Positions 8,647 through 18,409 of a stretch of 64,000 nucleotides of DNA are shown in pieces. The notes below the pieces were generated by a model, which saw nothing but the letters and a program-made list of their open reading frames with translations, ran no database searches and had not been told where the DNA came from. Origin of the DNA: an uncultured Clostridia bacterium (GTDB lineage: Bacteria; Bacillota; Clostridia; Christensenellales; Aristaeellaceae); NCBI GenBank assembly GCA_947166705.1, contig CAMVFE010000003.1:1-64000 (forward strand). Direction: 5' to 3'. Made by a program: the position numbers and the translations under genes. How positions within the stretch are numbered: position 1 is the stretch's first letter; each line of letters opens with the position of its first letter.

Positions 8647-9342
8647 TTATAAAAAGTTAATTTTTTTGACCCGGAAGCCCAGGCTGTCGCAGGAGGTCAG
8701 CTCGTAGCGGATCCCGCCCGATTCTCCTGTAAACCCCATCTGGATTCCCGCGCCGTGCAGATGTCCGTAGACACAGACCCGGACGCCGGCCTCTTCCATC
8801 CGCCGGGTGAAGCCGCTGCTCATCTGGTGTTTCAGCAGCGGAGGATAATGCAGCATCGCGACGATCGGCCTTCCCCCGGCCAGGCGCGCGGCATGATCAA
8901 GCGCCATCTCCATCCGCCCCAGCTCCCGGACATAGATCTTCTGATCCTTCTCCTCCAGGGGCGACTCGCCGGTAGGAATCAGCCATCCGCGAGTTCCGCA
9001 GACCACCAGATCACCCAGGTCCATCGCGTCCTGCTGCAGGGCGTACATGCCCTCCGGAAGGGCCTCCCGCACGCGTGAGATAGCGCCCCACCAGTAATCG
9101 TGGTTTCCCCGGATCAGAATTTTCCGTCCGGGAAGCCCGCCGATTCTTTCCAGATCCTCCCGGGCCTCCCTGAGCTGCATGGCCCAGCTGATATCTCCGG
9201 GAATCAGGACGGTATCTCCGGGCATTACCGTTTCTCTCCCGGAGATCGCCTCGAAATGGTCCTCCCACTGGGGCCCGAACACGCTCATGGGCTTCTCCTG
9301 CCCGCCCGGCAGATGAAGGTCACCGATGGCAAAGAGGTTCAT
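8647..9342 (-). CDS. Calcineurin-like metallophosphoesterase
   Basis: This is a predicted two-metal phosphoesterase of the calcineurin superfamily; the substrate is unknown. All metal and catalytic motifs are visible in order: GDLHL (near residue 7), PGDISW, RGNHDYWWG, MLHYPP and YGHLHG. At 231 residues it is a single compact domain without signal peptide, so cytoplasmic. Its ATG overlaps the stop of the upstream zinc-ribbon gene (ATGA), so the two are probably co-translated. Related small stand-alone phosphoesterases are common in Clostridia, but I cannot assign a pathway. Confidence 0.88.
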   Translation of the reverse strand: MNLFAIGDLHLPGGQEKPMSVFGPQWEDHFEAISGRETVMPGDTVLIPGDISWAMQLREAREDLERIGGLPGRKILIRGNHDYWWGAISRVREALPEGMYALQQDAMDLGDLVVCGTRGWLIPTGESPLEEKDQKIYVRELGRMEMALDHAARLAGGRPIVAMLHYPPLLKHQMSSGFTRRMEEAGVRVCVYGHLHGAGIQMGFTGESGGIRYELTSCDSLGFRVKKINFL

Positions 9343-9749
9343 GACTCCTCTTCTTCCTCATCGCCCGCCCCGCGTTCCTCGTCCTCGCGCACTTCCTCCA
9401 GGCTCAGCTCCTGCTCCATTTCTCCGTACTCAGCGTCGTCAATTTCATCCTCTTCGTCCGGAATGATTTCATCCATCGCGCTCACGGAATCCATGTCGCC
9501 GATATTATTCGCGTCAACGCCTTCCTGTACGGGCGTTTCGCTCTCCTCGCTGTTGCTCTGGTTCATTTCCTTCAGGCAGAACAGGCACACATCCTTGCCG
9601 GGCAGGGCCGGCGCCTCATTGCAGATGCTGCAAAGCTCCACCTCCTCCGAGCTGCTTTCTCCCTTCATTTCCCGCAGGCATACCTTGCAGTACTTCTGAT
9701 CCGGCGTAATGTAATTCAGATCGCAGCGGGGGCACTTGATCAGGGTCAT
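9339..9749 (-). CDS. Small zinc-ribbon protein with acidic tail
   Basis: About 136 residues from the ATG at 9749, which has GAGGAGGAG 9 bases upstream; a TTG at 9776 lies before that ribosome site and is unlikely. The N-terminal half has four CxxC pairs (CPRC, CKVC, CSIC, CLFC), enough for two treble-clef or ribbon zinc sites. The C-terminal half is almost entirely Glu/Asp. Function is unknown. The acidic tail and zinc sites suggest a protein-protein adaptor. It overlaps the phosphoesterase gene by 4 bases and is preceded by its own promoter (9932-9960) and a leader of about 175 bases. Confidence 0.8.
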   Translation of the reverse strand: MTLIKCPRCDLNYITPDQKYCKVCLREMKGESSSEEVELCSICNEAPALPGKDVCLFCLKEMNQSNSEESETPVQEGVDANNIGDMDSVSAMDEIIPDEEDEIDDAEYGEMEQELSLEEVREDEERGAGDEEEEES

Positions 9750-9797
9750 GTCTTCCGTCTCCTCCTCGAAGTTCAATTGTGGGCATCATTCCCACTT

Positions 9798-9899
9798 TCA
9801 TGGTCCTTTCAGGGCGCGCATAACAAAAAACAGCTGAAATCGCATCGAAAACAGGCAAAAATTGGTTTTTTCACCCACTTTTCGCCTTCCGTTTTCCAT
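9798..9899 (-). CDS. Possible 33-residue leader ORF
   Basis: A 33-codon frame beginning ATG at 9897-9899, 3 bases after GAGGAGG, lies in the transcribed leader of the zinc-ribbon gene. The product would be basic and hydrophobic at its end (FQLFFVMRALKGP). The ribosome-site spacing is tight and there is no conservation evidence, so it may be chance. Confidence 0.2.
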   Translation of the reverse strand: MENGRRKVGEKTNFCLFSMRFQLFFVMRALKGP

Positions 9900-9931
9900 T
9901 GCCCTCCTCAGGCTCCCTTGAACGTGCCGTG

Positions 9932-9960
9932 ATTATACACCGGATCCCGTCCGTATGCAA
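9932..9960 (-). promoter_or_regulatory. Promoter of the zinc-ribbon/phosphoesterase unit
   Basis: Minus strand: -35 TTGCAT (9955-9960), 17-bp spacer, -10 TATAAT (9932-9937). It lies just after the engB stop and well before the zinc-ribbon ATG. Confidence 0.75.
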
Positions 9961-9990
9961 TCCCTGTTTTCATTTTTCCCGGTATCGTTT

Positions 9991-10584
9991 TCAGATTTCC
10001 TGCAGCCCAAGCACTTCCCCGATGCGGTTTAGCAGCTCTTCGCGTCCCGTTCCGTCCTCCCCGGAAAAGCAGATAATTTCCCAGGGCTGGACCAGCAGCG
10101 CCCGGCAGATCGGCGCCAGATACTTGCTCCTGGCGCCGCGGCTGATTTTATCAGCCTTGGTGGCCACCACGGTGAAGGGGATCCCGCTTTCGCGCAGAAA
10201 GCGGTTCATGGTCCGGTCATCCTCGGTGGGTTCGTGCCGGATGTCCACCAGGCACAGCACATGCTTCAGCTCTTCAGCGGACGCAAAGTAATCCTGCATC
10301 ATCTGTCCCCAGCGTGCCTTCTCCTTCTTGTCCACCCTGGCAAAGCCGTACCCCGGCAGATCCACCAGATGGAAGGCGTCGTTGAGCAGAAAGATGTTGA
10401 TCAGCCGGGTCTTCCCCGGCGTGGAGGATGTGCGCGCCAGCTTGTTTCTCCGGCAGAGCCGGTTAATCAGCGTGCTTTTCCCCACATTGCTCTTTCCCGC
10501 GACGGCAATCTGATTCAGGCCCCGTCCTTCGAACGGCCCGTAGGCCGCCATGGATGTCACAAATTCCGCTTTTCTGATCTCCAT
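9991..10584 (-). CDS. engB: Ribosome biogenesis GTPase EngB (YsxC/YihA)
   Basis: EngB is an essential GTPase for late 50S subunit assembly. The 197-residue product has the P-loop GKSNVGKST, the switch region with TSSTPGKT, DLPGYG (G3) and TKADK (G4). It follows the lon stop by 4 bases, with the start so close that translation is probably coupled to lon. The lon-engB pairing is widespread in Bacillota and supports the call. Confidence 0.95.
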   Translation of the reverse strand: MEIRKAEFVTSMAAYGPFEGRGLNQIAVAGKSNVGKSTLINRLCRRNKLARTSSTPGKTRLINIFLLNDAFHLVDLPGYGFARVDKKEKARWGQMMQDYFASAEELKHVLCLVDIRHEPTEDDRTMNRFLRESGIPFTVVATKADKISRGARSKYLAPICRALLVQPWEIICFSGEDGTGREELLNRIGEVLGLQEI

Positions 10585-10588
10585 TCTC

Positions 10589-12898
10589 CTATACCAGCGC
10601 CGCCTTCAGCACCTGTCCGATCTCGTCCGCCTCCACGATGCGGAACTGATCCCTCACATAGCCCGGAATATCCTCCAGGTCCTTATGGTTTTCCCTGGGA
10701 ATGATCAGGGTCTTCACGCCCGCGCGGTAGGCCGCGAGGGTTTTCTCCTTCAGTCCGCCGATCGGAAGCACCCTGCCGCGAAGCGTGATCTCCCCCGTCA
10801 TGGCAGCATCCTGTCGGACTTTTCGGCCTGTCAGCGCGCTGACCAGCGCGGTGGTCAGGGTCACGCCGGCGCTGGGGCCGTCCTTGGGCACGGCGCCTTC
10901 CGGAATGTGAATATGAAGATCCACTTTCGTATAGAAGTCCTCCTCAAGCCCAAGTTCCACGCTGTGGGCGCGCACCCAGCTGAAGGCCGCTTCCGCGCTC
11001 TCCTTCATGACGTCCCCCAGCTGGCCTGTCAGCTTCAGGCTCCCCTTCCCGGGCATGGGCGTGCACTCCACTTCCAGGGTTTCTCCGCCGACGCTGGTCC
11101 ACGCCAGGCCGTTCACCACGCCCACCCGCGCTTCCTTCTCCAGCGGTTCGCGGGTATAGCGGGCGGCACCCAGGAACTCATGGAGCCGGGCCTGCGTAAT
11201 CGTCACGCTCTTCCGCCGGTTTTCCAGCAGATAGACCGCCGCCTTCCGGCAGCATTTTGCCGCGGTCCGCTCCAGCGTTCTGACGCCCGCTTCGCGGGTA
11301 TAGTCCTCGATCATCCGCTTCATGACCTGATCGCTCATCTTCAGTGAGCCGGGGATCAGGCCATGCTCCCCGATCTGTTTAGGCAGCAGATGCCTCTTCA
11401 GAATCTGAAGCTTTTCCTCCTCGGTATAGCTGGGTACCTCAATCAGCTCCATCCGGTCCAGCAGCGGTTCCGGAATGGTTTCCATGCTGTTCGCGGTCGT
11501 GATGAACATCACCTTGCTCAGGTCGAAGGGGATGTCCATGTAGTGATCCCGGAAAGCAAAGTTCTGCTCAGCGTCCAGCACTTCCAGCATGGCGCTGGCC
11601 GGGTCTCCCCGGAAATCGCTGGCCATCTTGTCAATCTCATCAAACAGGAACACCGGGTTCATGCTGCCCGCCTGCTTCATACCGGTGATGATTCTTCCCG
11701 GCATGGAACCGATATAGGTTTTCCGGTGGCCGCGGATTTCCGCTTCATCCCTTACGCCGCCCAGGCTCATCCGGACAAATTTACGGTCCACCGCCTCCGC
11801 GATCGCCTTCACGATGCTGGTTTTCCCGACGCCGGGAGGGCCCACGAAGCAGAGGATCGGCCCTTTCATATTCTTTTTCATTCGCAGCACGGCCAGGTAT
11901 TCGATGATCCGTTCCTTCACCTTTTCCAGCCCGTAATGCTCCCGGTCCAGCACCTCCCTGGCTCGGGCCAGGTCCAGATTGTCCTCCGTTTCCTTTCCCC
12001 AGGGCATGCCGAGCAGCCAGTCGATATACGTTTCGGAAACGATGTATTCCGGGCTTCCGGGAGCTATCCGGCTCAGCCGGTCGATCTCCTTTTCGCATTT
12101 GGCGCGGGCTTCCTCGTTCAGGGGCGTTTCTTCCATCCGCTTCCGGTAGCCGTTCTGATCCTCCGCTTCGTCCCCCTCGCCCAGCTCGCTCTGGATGGCG
12201 CGGATCTGTTCCCTCAGGTAATAATCCTTCTGGCTCCGTTCCACCTGCTTCCGGATCCGGCTCTGAATTTCCTTTTCCGTGTCCGCCAGGTCCGTTTCCC
12301 GCATCAGCACGGCGCAGATCCTCTCCAGCCGTTTCAGGGGATCCAGTTCCTCCAGGAACTCCTGCTTCTCCTGCCACTTCTGCGGAATATGGGACGCCAG
12401 CAGATCCGCGATTTCTCCGGGCTTTTCCATCGTCCGGAGCCCTTCCACCATTTCCGTGCTGACCTTCTGGCTGCTGCGGGCATATTCCTCGAAGAGGTCC
12501 TGCGTCGTTCTGACCAGCGCCTTGCCTTCGTTGCTCCGCACAATCCGGTCGCGGTGCAGGCGGATCAGCCCCAGCAGGTATTCCTTCTCCCCGCGGATCT
12601 CCTCCAGCGTGCCGCGGCATTCGCCCTCCACCAGCACGCGGATATTCTCTCCCGGAAGATTCATGACCTGCCGGACGGCTGCCACCGTACCCACGCCGCA
12701 CAGGTCAGCGGGTGCCGGATCTTCAGTTTCCTCATCCTTCTGGGCGACCAGGAAAAGCTTCTGCTGGGCCATCATCGCCTGCTCCAGCGCCGCGATGCTC
12801 TTCGGCCGTCCTATATCAAAGTGCAGAACCATCCCGGGGAAAAGCATCAGTCCCCGCAGCGGCAGCACAGGCAGCTCCATTGTCTTCAGGTTCGCCAT
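10589..12898 (-). CDS. lon: ATP-dependent protease Lon
   Basis: Lon is the cytoplasmic AAA+ serine protease that degrades misfolded and regulatory proteins. The 769-residue product contains the N-terminal LAN domain (from [16 protein letters not shown]), a coiled-coil middle, the Walker A loop GPPGVGKTS, the Walker [10 protein letters not shown], and the C-terminal protease domain with the catalytic serine in [11 protein letters not shown] and the lysine after GRK. The ATG at 12898 follows AGGAGG. A strong terminator behind clpX and a separate promoter (12930-12957) mean lon-engB is its own unit. I see no obvious CtsR or CIRCE element beside the promoter. Confidence 0.97.
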   Translation of the reverse strand: MANLKTMELPVLPLRGLMLFPGMVLHFDIGRPKSIAALEQAMMAQQKLFLVAQKDEETEDPAPADLCGVGTVAAVRQVMNLPGENIRVLVEGECRGTLEEIRGEKEYLLGLIRLHRDRIVRSNEGKALVRTTQDLFEEYARSSQKVSTEMVEGLRTMEKPGEIADLLASHIPQKWQEKQEFLEELDPLKRLERICAVLMRETDLADTEKEIQSRIRKQVERSQKDYYLREQIRAIQSELGEGDEAEDQNGYRKRMEETPLNEEARAKCEKEIDRLSRIAPGSPEYIVSETYIDWLLGMPWGKETEDNLDLARAREVLDREHYGLEKVKERIIEYLAVLRMKKNMKGPILCFVGPPGVGKTSIVKAIAEAVDRKFVRMSLGGVRDEAEIRGHRKTYIGSMPGRIITGMKQAGSMNPVFLFDEIDKMASDFRGDPASAMLEVLDAEQNFAFRDHYMDIPFDLSKVMFITTANSMETIPEPLLDRMELIEVPSYTEEEKLQILKRHLLPKQIGEHGLIPGSLKMSDQVMKRMIEDYTREAGVRTLERTAAKCCRKAAVYLLENRRKSVTITQARLHEFLGAARYTREPLEKEARVGVVNGLAWTSVGGETLEVECTPMPGKGSLKLTGQLGDVMKESAEAAFSWVRAHSVELGLEEDFYTKVDLHIHIPEGAVPKDGPSAGVTLTTALVSALTGRKVRQDAAMTGEITLRGRVLPIGGLKEKTLAAYRAGVKTLIIPRENHKDLEDIPGYVRDQFRIVEADEIGQVLKAALV

Positions 12899-12929
12899 GT
12901 TTCCCTCCTGATTTCATCAGTGTTCCTCA

Positions 12930-12957
12930 AGTATACAGAAAACTGTCTTTTTTGCAA
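12930..12957 (-). promoter_or_regulatory. Promoter of lon-engB
   Basis: Minus strand: -35 TTGCAA (12952-12957), 16-bp spacer, -10 TATACT (12930-12935). The start site would fall about 25 bases before the lon ATG. Confidence 0.65.
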
Positions 12958-13006
12958 GGGCTTCCCCTTCACTTTTTGGGCTGCTGCCCGCAGTGCGGCG
13001 GAGCTG

Positions 13007-13035
13007 AAAAAACCTTCTCCGGGAAGGAGAAGGTT
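13007..13035 (-). terminator. Intrinsic terminator after clpX
   Basis: On the minus strand a 10-bp stem AACCTTCTCC/GGAGAAGGTT with a 5-base loop runs straight into TTTT. It lies just after the clpX stop and separates clpX from the lon promoter. Confidence 0.85.
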
Positions 13036-13044
13036 GGAATCCGG

Positions 13045-14370
13045 TCAGGATACTTCGCTGTCCGGCACGATCTGGTTCTGCTCGCCGCGCTTCATCGCCC
13101 TGCGCCGGGGGCCTTTCCGAAGCTTCGGCCTGCCGCCGTTCAGGGCTTCCCGGTCGATGACACAGGCATTCACTTCTGTCATCTCCGGCAGCTCGAACAT
13201 GGTATCCAGCATACAGTCCTCAATGATCGCCCGCAGGCCGCGCGCCCCGGTCTTCCGGGTAATGGCCTGCTTCGCGATTTCCCTGACCGCGTCCTCCTCA
13301 AAGGTCAGCTGGATCCCGTCAAGCTCCAGGAGCTTTTCATACTGCCGGCACAGCGCGTTCCTGGGCTCCGTCAGGATTCGGACAAGCGCGTCCTCATCCA
13401 GCTGGTCCAGGGTGACCACCACCGGCAGCCGTCCGACAAACTCCGGAATCAGGCCGTATTTGGTCAGGTCCTCAGGACGGACCTCCTTCAGGGCATCCAT
13501 GCGGTCCGGATCCCGTTCGCTCTGGATTTCCGCGCCGAAGCCCAGCACCTTCTTCCCGATCCGGTTCTCGATGATGGGAACCAGGCCGTCAAAAGCGCCC
13601 CCGCAGATAAACAGGATGTTGGTCGTGTCGATCTGAATCATTTCCTGATGGGGGTGCTTGCGGCCTCCCTGCGGAGGCACCGCCGCCACCGTTCCCTCCA
13701 GGATTTTCAGCAGGGCCTGCTGAACGCCCTCGCCGCTGACATCGCGGGTAATGGACATATTCTCGCCCTTCCGGGCAATCTTGTCGATTTCGTCGATGTA
13801 GACGATTCCCTTCTGCGCCCGTTCAATATCCCAGTCCGCCGCCTGAATCAGCCGGAGCAGGATCGTTTCCACGTCGTCTCCCACATAGCCCGCTTCCGTG
13901 ACGCTGGTGGCGTCCGCAATGGCGAAGGGCACGTTCAGGATTCTCGCCAGCGTCTGCGCCAGATAGGTCTTTCCGCTGCCCGTGGGGCCCAGCATCAGGA
14001 TGTTGCTCTTCTGCAGCTCGATATCATCCTTGCGGGCTTTCCGGTTGATGCGCTTGTAATGGTTGTACACCGCCACGCACATGGCGCGCTTGGCCCGTTC
14101 CTGGCCGATCACATAATCGTCCAGCGTCTGCTTCATCTCGGTCGGAAGCATCAGCTTGACCGGACCCTTTCCCTTGCCTCCCTGCGCGCGTCCGATCTTT
14201 CTGCCGGCATCCTCGAAATGCTCTTCGTTTTCCAGAATGTCGTTGCACAGCATCACGCACTCGTTGCAGATATACACGCCGGGCCCGGCGATCAGCCGTT
14301 CCACCTGCTTGGCTTCCTTTCCGCAGAAGCTGCACCTGGGCGAGGGGGTTCTCGTATAGCTGTTTGCCAT
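13045..14370 (-). CDS. clpX: ClpP-associated unfoldase ClpX
   Basis: ClpX is the AAA+ unfoldase that feeds substrates to ClpP. The 441-residue product starts with a zinc-binding domain ([10 protein letters not shown] and CNECV, residues about 12-40). It continues with the Walker [13 protein letters not shown], Walker [11 protein letters not shown] and the tripeptide LGF in [11 protein letters not shown], which corresponds to the ClpP-docking loop. Sensor and C-terminal AAA regions (GARGLRAI) are present. It follows clpP by 67 bp; the gap contains a hairpin (14399-14434). Confidence 0.97.
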   Translation of the reverse strand: MANSYTRTPSPRCSFCGKEAKQVERLIAGPGVYICNECVMLCNDILENEEHFEDAGRKIGRAQGGKGKGPVKLMLPTEMKQTLDDYVIGQERAKRAMCVAVYNHYKRINRKARKDDIELQKSNILMLGPTGSGKTYLAQTLARILNVPFAIADATSVTEAGYVGDDVETILLRLIQAADWDIERAQKGIVYIDEIDKIARKGENMSITRDVSGEGVQQALLKILEGTVAAVPPQGGRKHPHQEMIQIDTTNILFICGGAFDGLVPIIENRIGKKVLGFGAEIQSERDPDRMDALKEVRPEDLTKYGLIPEFVGRLPVVVTLDQLDEDALVRILTEPRNALCRQYEKLLELDGIQLTFEEDAVREIAKQAITRKTGARGLRAIIEDCMLDTMFELPEMTEVNACVIDREALNGGRPKLRKGPRRRAMKRGEQNQIVPDSEVS

Positions 14371-14398
14371 GTTGTTTCTCTGTTCTCCTCTGTCGTCT

Positions 14399-14434
14399 CA
14401 CATTCCGCCGCGTCCGTTCCGCGCGGCGGATGTG
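14399..14434 (-). other. Hairpin between clpP and clpX
   Basis: An imperfect inverted repeat (CACAT, one mismatch, CCGCCGCG and the complementary arm) surrounds a 9-base loop just behind the clpP stop. There is no U tract, so it is more likely an mRNA stability or processing element than a terminator. Confidence 0.45.
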
Positions 14435-14437
14435 CGG

Positions 14438-15025
14438 TTACTGCTTCCTCGGCTCGTAGATCTCGTCGATAATATGGTAATCCAGCGCTTCCCGGGCGCT
14501 CATGAAGAAGTCGCGCTCCACATCCGTCCGGATTTTTTCCAGGTCCTGGCCCGTCATCTCCGCCATCATGCGGATCATCTTTTCCTTGGTCTTCATCAGC
14601 CACTCCGCCCGGATCGCCACATCCGTCGCCTGTCCCTGGGCTCCCCCCAGGGGCTGATGGATCATGACCTCGCTGTTGGGCAGCGCAAGGCGCTTTCCCT
14701 TCGCTCCGGCCATCAGCAGGAAGGCGCCCATGCTGGCCGCCATGCCGACGCACACCGTGCGCACCTGGGGGCGGATATACTGCATCGTGTCGTAGATGGC
14801 CATCCCCGCCGTCACGGAGCCGCCGGGGCTGTTGATGTACAGGCTGATATCCGCGTCAGGATCCTCCATCTCCAGAAACAGGAGCTGCGCCACCACCAGG
14901 TTGGCGGTTTCGTCGTCGATCTCCCCTCCCAGAAAAACGATCCTGTCCTTCAGCAGCCGGGAATAAATATCATAGGAGCGTTCGCCCCTGTTTGTCTGTT
15001 CGATGACATACGGGATCATGGGCAT
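14438..15025 (-). CDS. clpP: ATP-dependent Clp protease proteolytic subunit ClpP
   Basis: ClpP forms the tetradecameric serine protease chamber used by ClpX and other Clp ATPases. The preferred ATG (15025) lies 9 bases after AGGAGG; the upstream ATG at 15043 overlaps that ribosome site. The product has 195 residues, usual for ClpP. The catalytic serine sits in [11 protein letters not shown], the histidine in [12 protein letters not shown], and the processing-type N-terminus [11 protein letters not shown] matches the family. It lies between tig and clpX. Confidence 0.96.
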   Translation of the reverse strand: MPMIPYVIEQTNRGERSYDIYSRLLKDRIVFLGGEIDDETANLVVAQLLFLEMEDPDADISLYINSPGGSVTAGMAIYDTMQYIRPQVRTVCVGMAASMGAFLLMAGAKGKRLALPNSEVMIHQPLGGAQGQATDVAIRAEWLMKTKEKMIRMMAEMTGQDLEKIRTDVERDFFMSAREALDYHIIDEIYEPRKQ

Positions 15026-15103
15026 TTGGTTTTTCCTCCTCATCCGCAGCTTTCAGGCGGCGCCTTCCGGCTTCACGCCGAGGGATTCCTCCGCCTGATT
15101 TGC

Positions 15104-15130
15104 AGAATGGCGCCGGATCGGCGCCATTCT
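15104..15130 (-). other. Perfect hairpin between tig and clpP
   Basis: An 11-bp perfect stem (AGAATGGCGCC and its complement) with a 5-base loop lies 22 bases after the tig stop. No U tract follows, so it is not a standard terminator. An RNase-processing or stability role between tig and clpP is possible. Confidence 0.5.
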
Positions 15131-15152
15131 CACAGATTCCGGGAGCAGGCTC

Positions 15153-16499
15153 TTAAGCCTCCTCTTTATTCTCCGTCTTTTCAGTCTCTTTGCCGGCCTC
15201 TTCAGGCTTTTTCTCGTGAATGACCGCGTCCTTCATCAGCAGGTCCAGCACCAGGGAGATGGCCGCGTCATCCTTCAGGTATTCCTTCTGCTGCTCGGTC
15301 AGGCCCTTGCGGAAATCCTCCAGGTCCTGGCCGTAGCGTTCCGCCTGCTCGGCGATCTGCTTCTCGATATCCTCCTCGGAAGGCTCGATGCCCTCCGCCC
15401 TGCGGATCGCGTCAATCACCAGTTCATTCTTGACCCGGCGGGTGGCCTCGGGCTCATTCTGAGCCTTCAGCGCCTCGCGCGTCATCCCCATATACTTCAG
15501 GTAGTCGTCCAACCGGACCCCCTGATAGGCGGCGTTCATTTCCATTTCACGGATCATGTAATCGCCCTGGGTGTCGATCATCGCGTGCGGAATGTCCACC
15601 TGGGCGTTCTCCACCGCCTTGTCCACCAGCGCGTTCTTCGCGGCGTTCTCGTTGCTCTTCCCGATCCGCTCCGTCAGCCGCTTCACAATGTCAGCCTTGT
15701 AGTCCGCGAAGGTATCAAAATCGCTGATGTCCGCGGCGAAATCGTCGTCGAGCTCCGGCTTTTCCACCTTCTGGATTCCGTTCACCTTCACATGGAACAC
15801 GGCGTCCTTCCCGGCGACCTCGGCGGAATGATATTCATCGGGGAAGCGGACGTTCAGGTCCTTCTCCTCGCCGACCGCCATGCCGATCATCTGCTCCTCG
15901 AATCCGGGAATGAAGTTGCCGCTTCCGATGGTCAGGGTCTGCTTCTCCGCGGTGCCGCCGTCAAAGGCGACGCCGTCAATCGTTCCGGCGTAGTCGAGGT
16001 TCACGATATCCCCGTTCTCAACGGGGCGGTCCTCCACATCGATGGTGCGGCTGGCCTTGTCCCGGTCCCGCTCGATCTCCGCGTCCACCATGGCGTCGGT
16101 CAGGTGCTGCTTTTCGATTTCAACCTCCAGGCCCTTGTAGTCGCCCAGGGTCACGTCAGGCTTCACATAAACTTCCACGTTGAACTTCAGGTCCTTGCCG
16201 GAGCCGATCTCTTCCAGGTTGAATTCCGGCTGATCCACGGGGCTCAGGTCATATTCCTTTACGGCCGCTTCATAAGCGTCCGGGAAAAGCAGATTAATGG
16301 CGTCGTCATAGAGAATGCTTTCGCCGTACATGGTTTCCACGATCTTCCGCGGAGCCTTCCCCTTCCGGAATCCGGGGATGTTGATGCTCCTGCGCATCTT
16401 CAGGAAAGCCTTCTGCATCGCGTCGTCAAATTCCTCCGCGGGGAAGACAAAACTCAGCTTCGCCTTGTTGCTGGAAAGCTTCTCGTAACTGTAGCTCAT
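15153..16499 (-). CDS. tig: Trigger factor
   Basis: Trigger factor is the ribosome-bound chaperone and peptidyl-prolyl isomerase that meets nascent chains at the exit tunnel. The 448-residue product has the N-terminal ribosome-docking signature GFRKGKAP (near residue 44), a central FKBP-like domain (around VENGDIVNLDYAG to DAVFHVKVNGI) and a long helical C-terminal chaperone domain ending in an acidic/lysine-rich tail. It heads the tig-clpP-clpX order and has its own promoter at 16563-16592. Confidence 0.96.
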   Translation of the reverse strand: MSYSYEKLSSNKAKLSFVFPAEEFDDAMQKAFLKMRRSINIPGFRKGKAPRKIVETMYGESILYDDAINLLFPDAYEAAVKEYDLSPVDQPEFNLEEIGSGKDLKFNVEVYVKPDVTLGDYKGLEVEIEKQHLTDAMVDAEIERDRDKASRTIDVEDRPVENGDIVNLDYAGTIDGVAFDGGTAEKQTLTIGSGNFIPGFEEQMIGMAVGEEKDLNVRFPDEYHSAEVAGKDAVFHVKVNGIQKVEKPELDDDFAADISDFDTFADYKADIVKRLTERIGKSNENAAKNALVDKAVENAQVDIPHAMIDTQGDYMIREMEMNAAYQGVRLDDYLKYMGMTREALKAQNEPEATRRVKNELVIDAIRRAEGIEPSEEDIEKQIAEQAERYGQDLEDFRKGLTEQQKEYLKDDAAISLVLDLLMKDAVIHEKKPEEAGKETEKTENKEEA

Positions 16500-16562
16500 A
16501 TCAATTCAATCCTTCCTGCGTCTCTTGCGCAAATCCTGCGGCGCCCTTTTGCGCCATTTGTC

Positions 16563-16592
16563 AGTATACCATACCCTTCCTGCCTTTTGCAA
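16563..16592 (-). promoter_or_regulatory. Promoter of tig-clpP-clpX
   Basis: Minus strand: -35 TTGCAA (16587-16592), 18-bp spacer, -10 TATACT (16563-16568), extended by TGG. The leader to the tig ATG is about 60 bases. Confidence 0.7.
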
Positions 16593-16630
16593 CTGCCAAT
16601 TCCGGTCCGGCGCAGGTGATCCGGCGCCCT

Positions 16631-17572
16631 TTACCAGGGATCCTCCGCCGACAGGACCAGGGAGCTCGTCCCGACTCCCAGGAGCTCGGTCGTCCTGCGC
16701 GCGGAAAGGTTCCTCGGCTTATCGTCCATCTTGCAGAGCTGATGCCCCATGAAAATGATTCCGGCCGTCTGGCCGCCGTCGAGGTTGAAGGCCGTCCTGC
16801 ATCCCTTTTCCGCCAGCTTCTCCGCGAGAAAGGAAATCCCGTCCCCCCGGCTTCGCTGAATGCGGCCCTCGAGCATCATAAACCAGTAATGGCCCTTCTC
16901 CACCATCCCCACAGCGACCCGCTCCGCGCTGCTTTTCCCGTACTGCTTCAGCGCGCTTTCATTCAGCTCGCCGTCCCGGATCAGCCAGGGGCCGAAGGCC
17001 AGCACGTCGCGCGCCCCCGCTTCCAGATACTCCTGCGCGGTTTTCTCGTCGCTGTCGAAAACCTGCATATCCCCGTCCGGAAACAGGGCGAGCGTATCGA
17101 GGTTGGGGAACTTCTTCGCTCCCTTCTTCCAGGTTCTCTCGGAATAGATCTTCCCGTCCCGGATCAGAATCCCCGCGCGTGCTTTTCGGGCGAGCCGGTG
17201 CCAGGCGTAGTCGGAAGTGACCGCGATCACCGTCCGGGAATTCCTTGCCAGCTTATAGGGATATTCCTGCTTTTTCATCCAGTTTTCCGGATCCGCGGGA
17301 ATCATGCGGGGCACCTCTCCGCCCTCCGCGCAGCGGATCTCCGCCTCATACCAGGTCCGCGCCGGTTTTTCCTGAATGATCCGCCGGACCTCGACCCACA
17401 GGTCCGCGCCCGCGTACCGCCAGAGGCCCTCCTCGTCGTTCCGGTAAACGAATTCGTCCCCGTCCAGAAATCCCGCTTCGTTCAGTTCCGGAAAATCGGA
17501 CTCTTCCGCCGCGGCTTCGCTGAAAACAAAAAAGGCCATCAGCGCCAGAATCAGAGCGATGCCTCTTTTCAT
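16631..17572 (-). CDS. Secreted phosphodiester-glycosidase-like (NAGPA/DUF2233) protein
   Basis: The 313-residue product begins with a classical signal peptide (KRGIALILALMAFFVFSEAAA). Its C-terminal two thirds resemble the NAGPA family, which cleaves N-acetylglucosamine-phosphate type phosphodiesters in envelope glycans. The tell-tale stretch is AFNLDGGQTAGIIFMG near residue 260, equivalent to the NLDGG core. DVLAFGPWLIRDGE and the ERVAVGMV region fit as well. The substrate is unknown; an exopolysaccharide or teichoic-acid-like glycan is likely. It lies 89 bp after purC and may be co-transcribed with it. Confidence 0.8.
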   Translation of the reverse strand: MKRGIALILALMAFFVFSEAAAEESDFPELNEAGFLDGDEFVYRNDEEGLWRYAGADLWVEVRRIIQEKPARTWYEAEIRCAEGGEVPRMIPADPENWMKKQEYPYKLARNSRTVIAVTSDYAWHRLARKARAGILIRDGKIYSERTWKKGAKKFPNLDTLALFPDGDMQVFDSDEKTAQEYLEAGARDVLAFGPWLIRDGELNESALKQYGKSSAERVAVGMVEKGHYWFMMLEGRIQRSRGDGISFLAEKLAEKGCRTAFNLDGGQTAGIIFMGHQLCKMDDKPRNLSARRTTELLGVGTSSLVLSAEDPW

Positions 17573-17661
17573 GCCGGTGTTCCTCCCGTTTTATAGGATA
17601 CGGCAGCCGGGTCGTCCTTCCGTTTTATTTGCGGAAAAAGCCGGCGTTTCTCCCGCTTTCG

Positions 17662-18378
17662 TCAGTAGGAAATGCCCATCATCCGGTGCAGCACCTCCTG
17701 GTAGGCTTCCGTAACGCCTCCCAGGTCCCGGCGGAACCGGTCGATATCCAGCGGTTCATGCGTGCTGCTGTCCCAGAACCTCGCGGTATCGGGGCTGATC
17801 TCGTCCGCCAGCAGAATCCTGCCCTGATAGCGGCCGAACTCAATCTGAAAATCGATCAGCTCAATATTGATCTCGCTCATATATTCCGTCAGGATCAGGT
17901 TGATCTTCTTGCTCAGGGCCCGGATCTGCTCGATCTCCTCCATGGTCGCGGCCTTCATTGCGAGCAGGTGCGTATGGTTCACAAGGGGATCGTCCATCTC
18001 GCTTTCCTTCAGTACGAACTCAATCACGGGCTGCTCCAGCTTCATCCCGACCGGAAGCCCGGTCCGGACGTGCATGCTGCCGGCCACGCGGTTCCTGACC
18101 TTGACGGCGAAAACCATCATCTCACAGCGGAGGACCAGGCTCTGCCTGGCATCCAGCTGCCGGACAAAATGGTTCTCCACGCCCTGCTCCTTGAGCAGCG
18201 TAAAAAGGTGCTCGCAGATCGCGTTGTTGATCTCACCCTTTCCCAGGATACGGCCCCTCTTCAGCCCATGATAGGCCATGGCTTCATCCTTGTAATAGAC
18301 CACCGCCAGATCCGGATCTTCCGTCGCGTACACCCGTTTTCCCTTGCCTTCCCGAATGAGCTCCCTGATCTCCGGCAT
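17662..18378 (-). CDS. purC: Phosphoribosylaminoimidazole-succinocarboxamide synthase PurC
   Basis: PurC joins aspartate to CAIR in purine biosynthesis using ATP. The 238-residue product is normal in length. The family signatures are GKGKRVYAT near the N-terminus, YYKDEAMAYHG, and the strongest one, ELIDFQIEFG followed by ILLADEISPDTARFWD. No other pur gene is adjacent, so it stands alone here with its own promoter at 18410-18439. The short leader of about 30 bases has no room for a purine riboswitch. Several otherwise common positions differ (AMAYHG where TAFNG is usual), so it is a fairly divergent member. Confidence 0.9.
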   Translation of the reverse strand: MPEIRELIREGKGKRVYATEDPDLAVVYYKDEAMAYHGLKRGRILGKGEINNAICEHLFTLLKEQGVENHFVRQLDARQSLVLRCEMMVFAVKVRNRVAGSMHVRTGLPVGMKLEQPVIEFVLKESEMDDPLVNHTHLLAMKAATMEEIEQIRALSKKINLILTEYMSEINIELIDFQIEFGRYQGRILLADEISPDTARFWDSSTHEPLDIDRFRRDLGGVTEAYQEVLHRMMGISY

Positions 18379-18409
18379 CCGTGCGTCCTCCTCCTTAAGG
18401 GTAACTATT

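Noticed and set aside
9616-9858. 80-codon frame overlapping the zinc-ribbon gene
   Set aside because: It reads through the zinc-ribbon coding region in another frame, loses the CxxC pattern and has no strong ribosome site.
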